Source: DATGZX01 sp035296965
GTDB taxonomy: Bacteria > Planctomycetota > Planctomycetia > Gemmatales > Gemmataceae
Direction: 5' to 3'
Length of the DNA stretch: 27,921 bases
Assembly: GCA_035296965.1 (NCBI GenBank)
Contig: DATGZX010000090.1
Span: 1 to 27,921 of the forward strand
Shown in pieces: positions 17,672 to 24,575 of the stretch. Both the position numbers and the translations under genes were made by a program. The notes beneath the pieces are model-generated. The model was not told the DNA's origin and searched no databases. It saw nothing but the letters and a program-made list of their open reading frames with translations. Positions within the stretch are counted from its first letter, which is position 1. Each line of letters starts with the position of its first letter.

Positions 17672-18709
17672 TCACAGTCGCTGTACGACCTCAATTAATC
17701 TTGTTCTGTAATCATTTAGCGGACCTTGATTGATCTGCACACGCTCTCCACCGAGGTCCTTCGGGCCAGCTGTCAGTTTATGCAAAGGCGTTCCAGTACT
17801 GGCCGCTACAATGGAGGCGCTATGGTAATCCGGGACGAACAAAAAGGAATCACTAGGCATTTCGGTCTTCGAGCTGAATACGCTCCGATGTTTGCGATGA
17901 ATCCCATCGATCGTCGTCTTCATTGCTTTAATCATTGCGTTGAACGCCCTACTCGGTTTGCCCTCGTACTTGGTCACGCGATTGCTGACGAACGTGTGAA
18001 GTGTTGGGATCGCTATACCTTCTTCCTTGGCCTTTCTCGCGAAGCTAATCTTTGTATAGGCCGCAACATCAGCCGCTTCCGTGAAGCCGTAAAGCAAGGT
18101 AACGACATTTTCAACTGCTCGTCTAGAACTGTCGTCCGCGGTAAACGGGACAACGACATGATCAGCCGCAGCCAGGGCTAGTTGCGTGAAGATTGCGAAG
18201 CTGGGATTGCAGTCAATAATGAACACGGGTTCGCGATCTCCGCTTTTCACGGTCAGCGCATTGGTGAGATCGCGAATCCATAGCAACACTTGTTTCCATG
18301 CGTCCACCGGAACAGCTAGCTGAGAGGTCTGACGTATTGCTTCAGATTGCACTTCCAGGAGATTATCACCACAGACAAGGCCAACATTTCTAGGTATGGC
18401 CGTGTTGAAGCTGCTAGGACGACAAACATAGGGATCAATATCGTCCAGCCGGCGGAACGGTGAGTTGAGGCGTGCATCAAGATAGCCCGCAATACTGGCG
18501 CGAGGCTTTCTTCCAAGCAGCTCCGTCATCACCCTGGATCCCCTAGGAAAACCACCAAGCAGTGTTTCGGAAACGTTTGCTTGGGGGCACATGTCCAAAA
18601 CATACACATCGCTTGTTGGGAATCGGTGGGCATACTCGCATGCAGCGATGAAGCAAAGGAAACTCTTGCCTACTCCGCCCTTGTTATTCCAGAAGGCATA
18701 AGAGGTCAT
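17672..18709 (-). CDS. ParA/MinD-like P-loop ATPase
   Basis: ParA-type deviant Walker A ATPase of 345 residues, longer than the usual 200-260 of chromosomal ParA. Motifs: KGGVGKS at 10-16, the Walker A' aspartate D39 in VYVLDMCPQANVSETLL, and Walker B FIIDCNPS with D166, followed by ADHVVVPFTADDSSRRAVENV. No ParB gene or parS-like sites are near. Instead the downstream partner is a HEPN nuclease, so a partition role is unlikely; ATP-dependent control of the HEPN effector, or sensing, is the better inference. ATG 18709 has GAGG about ten bases upstream. Base composition is less GC-rich than the flanking genes, consistent with transfer. Confidence 0.88.
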   Translation of the reverse strand: MTSYAFWNNKGGVGKSFLCFIAACEYAHRFPTSDVYVLDMCPQANVSETLLGGFPRGSRVMTELLGRKPRASIAGYLDARLNSPFRRLDDIDPYVCRPSSFNTAIPRNVGLVCGDNLLEVQSEAIRQTSQLAVPVDAWKQVLLWIRDLTNALTVKSGDREPVFIIDCNPSFAIFTQLALAAADHVVVPFTADDSSRRAVENVVTLLYGFTEAADVAAYTKISFARKAKEEGIAIPTLHTFVSNRVTKYEGKPSRAFNAMIKAMKTTIDGIHRKHRSVFSSKTEMPSDSFLFVPDYHSASIVAASTGTPLHKLTAGPKDLGGERVQINQGPLNDYRTRLIEVVQRL

Positions 18710-18943
18710 TGCACGTGGTCCTCATATCAGTGGTCACTTGGTGCTGCGGGCGGTTGGCTAGCCCGAAAGACAGCTTCACGGATGAGCATAGAGTACAATA
18801 ACGGTTGCGCACTTGCCAACAAAAGTGCCGAGGCAGGCGAAATCCGTGTGAGCAGCCGCAAAGTTGGTAGAACCTTTGTACACAAGACGAAGGAAAAGCG
18901 GACATCGTACTTTTGCTTGCCCCAGCGACCGCCGAGGGTGATA

Positions 18944-19337
18944 ATGCTCGCCATGCGACGCGCTGCGCGCGCTTCCCAAGGTGGTTATTGCTACCACGTG
19001 CTCAATCGCGATAATCGTCGCCGCATGGTCTTCCACAAGAATGGCGACTACGCCGCTTTTCTGAAGCTTCTCACGCAGGCGGCCCAGCGCACGCCGGTGC
19101 GCCTGCTCGCTTACTGCGTGCTCCCTAACCACTTTCACCTGGCCCCGTGGCCCAAGCGCGATGGCGAGCTGAGCGATTACATGATGTGGCTGTTGACGGC
19201 GCACGTCCGCCGCTACCATCAGCATTACCATTCAAGGGGTCAGGTCTGGCAAGGCCGCTTCCGGGCCTTCCCGATCCAGGAGGATGACCATTTACTGACG
19301 GTGCTGAGGTACATCGAATGCAAGCCGGTGGCGTGGG
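18944..19337 (+). pseudogene. REP-associated tyrosine transposase (RAYT), C-terminally truncated
   Basis: Y1/HUH transposase of the RAYT group, which mobilises REP palindromes. From MLAMRRAARASQGGYCYHVL the match runs through GDYAAFLKLLTQA, the HUH motif in CVLPNHFHLAPWP, QVWQGRFRAFPIQEDDHLL and the catalytic tyrosine in TVLRYIECKPV. It then runs straight into a palindrome (19338-19396), losing the usual 'RAGLVE.A.DW.WSS' segment and the C-terminal helical domain. The frame stays open by chance to 20206. About 50 bases upstream of the start, including GACATCGTACTT, are also conserved in the copy at 23231. ATG 18953 is an alternative start. Confidence 0.75.
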
Positions 19338-19396
19338 CCCTCGCTTACGCGTCGGGTTGGTGCAGGTGCTGCACGAACCCGACGCGTGAGCGAGGG
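19338..19396. repeat. REP-like palindrome, copy A
   Basis: Arms CCCTCGCTTACGCGTCGGGT (then TGGTGCA) and TGCACGAACCCGACGCGTGA (then GCGAGGG) pair at 25 of 27 positions around a GGTGC loop. It occupies the C-terminal end of the truncated RAYT. Confidence 0.85.
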
Positions 19397-19414
19397 AATA
19401 TTGCGTCTGCGTGT

Positions 19415-19438
19415 CCCTCGCTAACGCGTCGGGTTGGT
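19415..19438. repeat. REP-like palindrome, half copy B
   Basis: CCCTCGCTAACGCGTCGGGT followed by TGGT: the left arm only of the element at 19338-19396, three bases from the stop of the intact RAYT gene. Confidence 0.8.
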
Positions 19439-19441
19439 AGG

Positions 19442-19915
19442 CTAGTGCCTATCGACGTCCTGCCCATCGCGGACGTACAGGATCGCAGCTTCCAGGTCGT
19501 TGTCGCTATTCAGATAGCGGATGCTGCCCCGTTCGGCCCACCAGTTCTCGCGACAGCTGTCGAACTTTCTCTTCAGAGTTCGAGTCGCCCATGCTTTCAG
19601 GTCGATTCGGATCTTGTCGGGATCGTCTACGTCTGCTGTGACGACCACGTGTACGTGATTAGAGCGACAATTCACCGCGTGGAGCGTCCAGCCACGATGG
19701 ACGCAGGTCTCGGCAATTTGCGCTTCGACTACCCGGCGCCGCTCGCTTGTCAGAATGCAGGCGTCCTCGGTCATGACGGCCTTCGCTTCCTGTTCCCGGA
19801 TTGGATCGGGGAGTTGCCAGCCGGCTCGGTATTTGACCCAACCCCGGGCATCTCCGGGAAGCCATGTCCCATAGGTCGCCCACGTGAGGAAGTAGCCAAT
19901 GGGGTCTCCGTGCAT
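19442..19915 (-). CDS. REP-associated tyrosine transposase (RAYT), intact, short subfamily
   Basis: HUH single-strand transposase of 157 residues, from a different RAYT branch than its neighbour (opening GYFLTWATYGTWLPGDARGW). The HUH motif is in CRSNHVHVVVTA and the likely catalytic tyrosine is in LEAAILYVRDGQD; both are present, so it may be active. ATG 19915 has GGAG six to seven bases upstream. It is bracketed by REP-like palindromes: half copy B and copy A beyond its 3' end, copy C 33 bases before its start. This is the arrangement expected of a RAYT with its own substrate repeats. Related proteins nick and join hairpin DNA; palindrome mobilisation here is inference. Confidence 0.82.
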   Translation of the reverse strand: MHGDPIGYFLTWATYGTWLPGDARGWVKYRAGWQLPDPIREQEAKAVMTEDACILTSERRRVVEAQIAETCVHRGWTLHAVNCRSNHVHVVVTADVDDPDKIRIDLKAWATRTLKRKFDSCRENWWAERGSIRYLNSDNDLEAAILYVRDGQDVDRH

Positions 19916-19948
19916 GGGATGCTCCAGCTAGCGCTTCCTGGCCGTCGT

Positions 19949-20007
19949 CCCTCGCTCACACGTCGGGTTAGTGCAAGTGCTGCACCAACCCGACGCGTGA
20001 GCGAGGG
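19949..20007. repeat. REP-like palindrome, copy C
   Basis: Arms CCCTCGCTCACACGTCGGGT (then TAGTGCA) and TGCACCAACCCGACGCGTGA (then GCGAGGG) around an AGTGC loop. Same element and same 59-base length as copy A, with compensating and non-compensating changes in the arms. Confidence 0.85.
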
Positions 20008-20242
20008 AATTAGGCAGAGGGGGCTCGACGCGAATGATACAGAACAGCAGTCCAAGGACCATATGTGTAAGCGTCCGGCTAGCGGCGTATCGGTCGGGCG
20101 GAGCCCGCCGCTGAGCCGAGGTCGTTGGCCGCGACGCGGATTTCGCAGCGAAACTGGATGCAGGGTGGATGTCTGGCTTGTCGCGGTATTTTCCCAGCAA
20201 TTATGAACGCGGACTCATGCAATCCAAAACTAATTACGACGC

Positions 20243-21157
20243 TCACGGAAACACGTTGTCCGGGATGACCTCGCCTTTACTCCGCGTAAGGAGAGCGAGC
20301 ATGATATTTAGGTCTAAGTTCGCCTTGAGCAGGTGAACGGATCCGTCCGCGAAAAGGACGTTGGCACCACCCTGGTGAAAACTGTAAACCTCTTCATCGT
20401 TGGTGCAGTTGACCGCGCAGGGACCCGGCCTCGCATCCGTTACCGGGTTGAAGCCGGCGATGAGAAACCGGGTCTGGGGATCAGCCCAGGCGGCATGGGC
20501 ATTGGGAGCCGGTCCGATGCGCTTGCCCATCTGCCAGATATCGGTGCGGCCGGCGTCCTCGGCCACCATCGCGGTGTTGGACGTGCCGTCCGTGATTTCT
20601 GTGATTTTCCGGCTCGCATTTCGGCCCAGCACACCCATGAACGTCAGGTCGGCGGTGGGGACGGGATCCAGGAATGGATTGGGGATGAACGCCCAGTTGA
20701 GCCCGCACGTAGCGGCATAGTCTGTGATCCCGCGATTGTTGACAGCCGGCCCATGACTGGGCGACGATGGGCAGACTAGCAGGCCGATGCGCGTTTGATT
20801 GACCCCGCTATCGTTCGCCGGATCGTCGAATGTTACTTTGAAATCGTATTGGGAGTAGAGGTTCGCCTGATCAATGTACGGAAAGATATAAGGAATCCAG
20901 CTGACAAAGAGGTTGCCATCGGGGTATGGCAGATCCAATGTAACGGCAGGAGGAAAGCCGCCGTTGGCGTCGTGATAGTTGTGCAAGGCCAGGCCGATCT
21001 GCTTGAGGTTATTCAAGCACATGGCGCGGTCGGCAGCAGCACGTACTTTCTGGACCGCGGGTATAAGCAAGCCCACAAGTATGGCCACGACGGTGATCAC
21101 CACGAGCAGCTCGATCAGCGTGAAGCCCGGGCGCCGAGAAAAGGAACTGTGAAACAT
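20243..21157 (-). CDS. DUF1559 prepilin-like protein
   Basis: Planctomycete DUF1559 family. The N-terminus is a type IV pilin/type II pseudopilin signal: SRRPG|FTLIELLVVITVVA, cleavage expected after Gly, followed by the hydrophobic helix (ILVGLLIPAVQ) and KVRAAADRAMCLNNLKQIGL. The globular part has the family marks NYHDANGGFPPA and, near the end, FADGSVHLLKANLD. Length 304 is normal. The exact function of the family is unknown; members are thought to be exported surface or pseudopilus proteins. It starts 12 bases after the stop of the reverse-transcriptase-like fusion gene, with GAGAGAGG before the ATG, so it is the second gene of that operon. Confidence 0.93.
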   Translation of the reverse strand: MFHSSFSRRPGFTLIELLVVITVVAILVGLLIPAVQKVRAAADRAMCLNNLKQIGLALHNYHDANGGFPPAVTLDLPYPDGNLFVSWIPYIFPYIDQANLYSQYDFKVTFDDPANDSGVNQTRIGLLVCPSSPSHGPAVNNRGITDYAATCGLNWAFIPNPFLDPVPTADLTFMGVLGRNASRKITEITDGTSNTAMVAEDAGRTDIWQMGKRIGPAPNAHAAWADPQTRFLIAGFNPVTDARPGPCAVNCTNDEEVYSFHQGGANVLFADGSVHLLKANLDLNIMLALLTRSKGEVIPDNVFP

Positions 21158-21169
21158 CCTGCACCTCTC

Positions 21170-22732
21170 TCATGGGGATTCAGCCAGCAACTGGTACGCG
21201 GGCACTTCGGTTGGGCCCATTTCAACGATGGCCGTGAGCGGCGTCGTGTGCCGGCTGCCATATCGGGCCGGCAGCGGATAAGCTCTCTTGCCCCGTGGCC
21301 TGCTGACGGTGACCACGTACTGGCCAGCCCGCGCGCCGTCCTTGGCCTTTTGGGTTCCCAGGACATAAGAGCCATCCTCGGCAACAAGAGCCGACGCGAC
21401 CCGCGCCTGGGGGCTGGTAGGATCCTTCGGCAGAAAGACCACCAGCGCGCCCACCGCCGGCCTGCCCTCATAAAAAACCTGTCCGCGCGCGGGATAGAGC
21501 TGCGGCCCGTTGGGAAGGAGCACCACCACGACCGCGGCCGACACCGCCAGCACCGCCGTCCCAATCATGACAGCCGCCGCGACTACATAAACCCGACGCG
21601 GAATCTGCAGAGACCAGTTCCACGACCAGCGCGGCCGCTGCAGCCTCAAGGTGGGCCAGTGAAAATTACGGCCGCCGGGTGGAGCGTCTGCTGGCGCTGC
21701 CGGTTTCCGGCGCTGTGCCCGGCGCGGCCAACGTAGCGAGGGAAGCTTCCAGCTCTGCCGGCTCGGTTTCTGAGCCTCGGGCTTTGGCGCACAGGCCTTC
21801 ACAAGAGCCTTGTACTGAACGCGTGCCGTGCCGTCCCTATCTTTTGCAAGGCGAAATTCGTGGTCAAGGAAGTGCAGCTTTTCGCCCCGCGACAGATCAA
21901 CCGACTGGGTCTTCTCCGGATCGACTTCGGCTTTGATTTCGGCCAAAGCCTCGCGAAGACGTTTCTGCACCGCCGGCAACAGCCAATCGTATTGGGCATC
22001 GTTGTCCAGGAACAGCGCCACGTCATGGCCGCAACGGATGCACGTGGCATGGACATCCGAGCCCTGACGCCCCAGGAGGTTAGCCTGGTGCAAGACCTGG
22101 TCGATGTTGTGAAGGGAGATACGGGTAAGCATTGAGGCGAGGCGGTTGGTGCCGGCAAAATCCTGGAGGTCGGTGCTTTCCAGAACGTTGCCAAGCAGCG
22201 CTAAGAAAGCGCGATCATCCACGCGCTGGCGGACAACGGCCAGGATGTGCTCACTGCAGTCTGCGGCGTTTTTCTCGATCGTGACGGCGTAGACGCGCGA
22301 GTGGCCATGGCCGACGACAGCCGCCGTCCAAGCGACAGGGTTTGCGGGTGGTTCGGTGGGAAAAATAGTTACCAACGCGTCAGCGAGCGCGATTTGTACG
22401 ATTCGGTTTCTGAGATCACTTCTCGCGTCATTCTCGGAAACCTTGTCAGCGTCCAGCCCAGGCCCCTTGCCCTGCATTCGAAAAGTTCCCGCTCGCAGGT
22501 CCATTCCCAGCTGCAGAAGAAAGCCGTTGACTTCCTCGCCCACCAACGGCGGCTCGGACCCGTCAGCGGGAGAGTGCAGCGCAAGGGCTTCGTTGAGTTT
22601 CGCGTAAGCTGTGTTGAGCGTCTCAAGCTGCGTCAGTTTGGAGAACAAACCTTGCTCCGGTTTCGCAAGATGTTCGGTCTCGCCCTCGAACCGCCAGGGA
22701 CTATTAGCATAGTTAAGCGAATTGCCGGTCAT
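21170..22732 (-). CDS. Degenerate reverse-transcriptase-like domain fused to a TM helix and transthyretin-like domain
   Basis: A 520-residue composite protein. Residues about 28-310 resemble a group II intron-type reverse transcriptase by eye: GLFSKLTQLETLNTAYAKL (28-46); RNRIVQIALADALVTIFPTE (108-127), like 'DRVVQMAL..VLEPIFE'; EHILAVVRQRVDDRAFLALL (161-180); GTNRLASMLTRISLHNIDQ (194-212) in place of 'GTPQGG..SPLL.N'; IRCGHDVALFL (232-242) in place of 'RYADDFV'; and PEKTQSVDLSRGEKLHFLDH (272-291), like 'EKTRIVDL..GE.F.FLG'. The catalytic aspartates are lost (motif A has T151, YADD is CGHD), so it should be inactive. A basic, proline-rich linker (312-380), one TM helix (381-405) and a carboxypeptidase-regulatory/transthyretin-like domain (411-516) follow. 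Topology is probably RT side inside, beta domain outside. Operon with DUF1559. Confidence 0.7.
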   Translation of the reverse strand: MTGNSLNYANSPWRFEGETEHLAKPEQGLFSKLTQLETLNTAYAKLNEALALHSPADGSEPPLVGEEVNGFLLQLGMDLRAGTFRMQGKGPGLDADKVSENDARSDLRNRIVQIALADALVTIFPTEPPANPVAWTAAVVGHGHSRVYAVTIEKNAADCSEHILAVVRQRVDDRAFLALLGNVLESTDLQDFAGTNRLASMLTRISLHNIDQVLHQANLLGRQGSDVHATCIRCGHDVALFLDNDAQYDWLLPAVQKRLREALAEIKAEVDPEKTQSVDLSRGEKLHFLDHEFRLAKDRDGTARVQYKALVKACAPKPEAQKPSRQSWKLPSLRWPRRAQRRKPAAPADAPPGGRNFHWPTLRLQRPRWSWNWSLQIPRRVYVVAAAVMIGTAVLAVSAAVVVVLLPNGPQLYPARGQVFYEGRPAVGALVVFLPKDPTSPQARVASALVAEDGSYVLGTQKAKDGARAGQYVVTVSRPRGKRAYPLPARYGSRHTTPLTAIVEMGPTEVPAYQLLAESP

Positions 22733-22759
22733 AGGACGCCTGCTGCCTCGCCCTTCCCG

Positions 22760-22948
22760 TTATTCAGTTCTGTACCGGGGGGCCACATGGTTGCTGCCGA
22801 CCTGATCGTACCCGTGACGGTTGATTGAGAAAAAGGCGACCACGTCAAGCGTTCGAGTATCTCGTAAGTTTTTGTGCCCCAAAGGGGGCGCCGGGCTAGC
22901 CCGAAGAGATTCCAGAAAGTAGAACGAATCGGCGAAAACGGGCTTCAT
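22760..22948 (-). pseudogene. Truncated PIN-domain toxin
   Basis: Only the opening of a VapC-like PIN ribonuclease is left: MKPVFADSFYFLESL, with the first catalytic aspartate (D7). After about 15 residues the frame goes into unrelated sequence and stops; the later acidic residues are missing. Its ATG overlaps the antitoxin stop (ATGA), the usual layout of these pairs, so a full toxin gene once followed. Confidence 0.55.
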
Positions 22949-23151
22949 CGTTTCGGCGTACCGTGGGTGTAGTGGTCGTGCTGCTCGGCCATATCGGCCG
23001 GCAGGTCATTGCAAGTTCCGGCATATTTCAAAAGGAAACCCAAAATCGGTTCGGCTTCGGGAACGACAACCTGGACGTTGAGGCCCTCAGGAAGCTTCTG
23101 ATTGCCCGCCAAAACTACCACGCCATTCACTATTACGCCATCAATACTCAT
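22945..23151 (-). CDS. Putative antitoxin of a PIN toxin pair
   Basis: A 68-residue protein: MSIDGVIVNGVVVLAGNQKL, then PEGLNVQVVVPEAEP, a short helix FLLKYAGTCNDLPADMA and the ending HDHYTHGTPKR. The N-terminal beta part resembles AF2212-like/AbrB-like antitoxins and the 'HD.Y.HG.PK' tail is one I recall from small proteins placed before PIN toxins. GAGG lies about eight bases before the ATG. Its cognate toxin is truncated, so it is now an orphan that could still bind its operator or a paralogous toxin. Family name is uncertain; a TA role rests on the overlap with the PIN start. Confidence 0.65.
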   Translation of the reverse strand: MSIDGVIVNGVVVLAGNQKLPEGLNVQVVVPEAEPILGFLLKYAGTCNDLPADMAEQHDHYTHGTPKR

Positions 23152-23271
23152 GATTTGTCCTCACCTGACAACATCTTTACAGGCCAATTTACCATAAGCT
23201 GGCGAGGGAAAACCAGGGAAGGACCAGGGGACATCGTACTTTGCTTGCCCCAGCAACCGCCGAGCACGCCA

Positions 23272-23680
23272 ATGCATCGCCAGGCCAGGCACTCCACGCG
23301 CATCCCAAGGTGGTTATCGCTACCTTGTGCTCGACCGCGGCAATGGTCGCCGCACGGTCTTCCGCAAGGATGGCGACTACGCCGTTTTTCTGAAGCTTCT
23401 CACCCAGGCCATTTACTGAGGGTGCTGAGGTGCATCGAACCACCCCTGTAAAGGTGAGAATATGGGGCCGGGCAAGGGTTTACGGCCACAGCGCCGCTTG
23501 CGCACCTGAGCGCGCAGGCGGCGCTAGGGCGGAAACCCTGCGATTTTAGCAGCCAAACCACACCTTTACAGGGGTGGGTACATCGAACGCAACCCAGTGC
23601 GAACTGGACTGGTGGAACAGGCGCAGGACTGGCGTTGGTCCAGCGCCGCCTCGGACCGCGGTGCAACGGACGCCTTCTCT
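23272..23680 (+). pseudogene. Decayed RAYT transposase copy with internal deletion and MITE
   Basis: A degraded relative of the RAYT at 18944. Upstream bases GACATCGTACTTTGCTTGCC (23230-23249) match that copy. The coding remnant reads YLVLDRGNGRRTVFRKDGDY, AVFLKLLTQA, then jumps over about 210 bases that include the HUH motif (joined at CAGGCC), continues at TTTACTGAGGGTGCTGAGG, is interrupted by a 138-bp element (23440-23577), and resumes as YIERNPVRTGLVEQAQDWRW, SSAASDRGATDAF. The start is frameshifted relative to the intact family and the C-terminal domain is missing. Confidence 0.75.
23440..23577. mobile_element. MITE-like element with 17-bp terminal inverted repeats
   Basis: Starts CCACCCCTGTAAAGGTG and ends with its exact reverse complement. 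GTGCATCGAA (23430-23439) and GTACATCGAA (23578-23587) flank it, a 10-bp direct repeat with one change, which fits a target-site duplication because the uninterrupted RAYT has one such site. The interior holds a second inverted repeat (AGCGCCGC...GCGGCGCT) and no coding sequence. Confidence 0.8.
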
Positions 23681-23681
23681 C

Positions 23682-23795
23682 TTGAATGCAGACGTGGAAA
23701 CCTACGCCGAGATTTCCAATCGAATCGATTGGTCGAGATGGAACGAAGAATTGAGGGAGTTCTACCTCCGCGCATGCGAATTCTTGCTCAGATGA
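23682..23795 (+). pseudogene. Unrecognised protein C-terminal fragment
   Basis: In a frame different from the RAYT remnant, the sequence reads NADVETYAEISNRIDWSRW then NEELREFYLRACEFLLR and stops. The composition looks like a genuine protein C-terminus, but I do not recognise the family. It abuts the point where RAYT similarity ends, so it may mark what the RAYT copy inserted beside, or a deletion junction. Confidence 0.3.
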
Positions 23796-23868
23796 GATAG
23801 GCAATCTACGAAGTTTGTGCGAGATTCTTTGTGCAGTAGTCCAAGAGACGGGATGAAGGCACGAGTCA

Positions 23869-24513
23869 ATGAATACCAGCAGTTCACATTCTGTCCTGCG
23901 CTGGCTGGTCGGCGAATGGCACTGGCCCGCCGCCACCCTGTTCGCGGGCTGTTTCCTCCTCCTCCTCATTCCGGTGGTGTACTTGACCGCGGGGTTAGCC
24001 CTGACCCTCGTCTACGTCCAGCTCCCCGTTTACATGGTGCACCAGTTTGAGGAACACACAGGCGACCGCTTCCGCACCTATGCAAACCTGCACATGGCCG
24101 GCGGTCGCGAAGCCCTGACCCCAATGGCCACGTTCTGGATCAACTCGATTGGCGTCTGGGGCGTTGATTTGCTCGCCCTGTACCTGGCTTTCTTCGTTGA
24201 GCCGGCACTCGGCCTGATGGCGGTCTACCTGCCCCTGGTCAACGGCCTCGCTCACATCGGGCAGGCAGTATCGCTCCGGGAGTACAACCCTGGACTGGGG
24301 ACCGCGCTGCTCCTGTTCTTGCCCGTCGGCGGTTGGGGTCTGTGGGTACTGGCCGGCACGAACGCAAGCTGGCAAGCCCAAGCAATCGGCCTTGGGACGG
24401 CGCTGGCGGTCCATCTCGCCATCATCGCGCACGTGGCCAGGCGGATCAGGAAACTGTCCCACTCGGGCCAGGACGGCACTTTGCAGAAAGCCGGCGTCCA
24501 GTTACGGCTGTAA
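23869..24513 (+). CDS. HXXEE-domain membrane protein
   Basis: A 214-residue inner-membrane protein with about five to six hydrophobic helices (for example TLFAGCFLLLLIPVVYLTAG and GTALLLFLPVGGWGLWVLAG). The motif H58-Q-F-E61-E62 (YMVHQFEEHTGDRF) and the histidine in the later helix with NGLAHIGQAV identify the HXXEE family, whose conserved His and Glu suggest a metal- or substrate-binding site in the membrane; no activity is established. ATG 23869 is the first start; the upstream site is weak. The TAA stop is the first three bases of a 54-bp palindrome that separates it from the converging DUF899 gene. Confidence 0.85.
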   Translation: MNTSSSHSVLRWLVGEWHWPAATLFAGCFLLLLIPVVYLTAGLALTLVYVQLPVYMVHQFEEHTGDRFRTYANLHMAGGREALTPMATFWINSIGVWGVDLLALYLAFFVEPALGLMAVYLPLVNGLAHIGQAVSLREYNPGLGTALLLFLPVGGWGLWVLAGTNASWQAQAIGLGTALAVHLAIIAHVARRIRKLSHSGQDGTLQKAGVQLRL

Positions 24514-24564
24514 AAGGTGTCAGGACCCTTTTCCGCGCGCGGAAAAGGGTCCTGACACCTTTTA
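24511..24564. repeat. 54-bp perfect palindrome, possible bidirectional terminator, copy 2
   Basis: TAAAAGGTGTCAGGACCC, then TTTTCCGCG, then the exact reverse complement. It sits between two converging genes, 12 bases from the DUF899 stop, and provides the stop codon of the HXXEE gene. A T-rich tail follows the stem on each strand, as in an intrinsic terminator. Related copy at 16490-16541; similarity extends a few bases beyond (TTCTTCGCC there, TTGTTCGCC here). Confidence 0.88.
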
Positions 24565-24575
24565 TTGTTCGCCGG

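Noticed and set aside
17672..18709. A chromosome or plasmid partition locus (parAB)
   Set aside because: No parB-like gene and no repeated parS-like sites nearby; the downstream partner is a HEPN protein.
19338..20007. A CRISPR array from the regularly recurring palindromes
   Set aside because: Only two full copies and one half copy, with gene-sized and unequal spacing and no cas genes; they fit REP elements.
18581..20206. A 541-codon open frame on the plus strand
   Set aside because: Only 18944-19337 has family similarity. Upstream it is antisense to the ParA start, and downstream it runs through palindromes and antisense to the intact RAYT.
21170..22732. A group II intron around the RT-like gene
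   Set aside because: The RT-like domain lacks catalytic residues, is fused to a membrane protein, and I see no domain V/VI-like hairpin or intron boundaries in the flanks.
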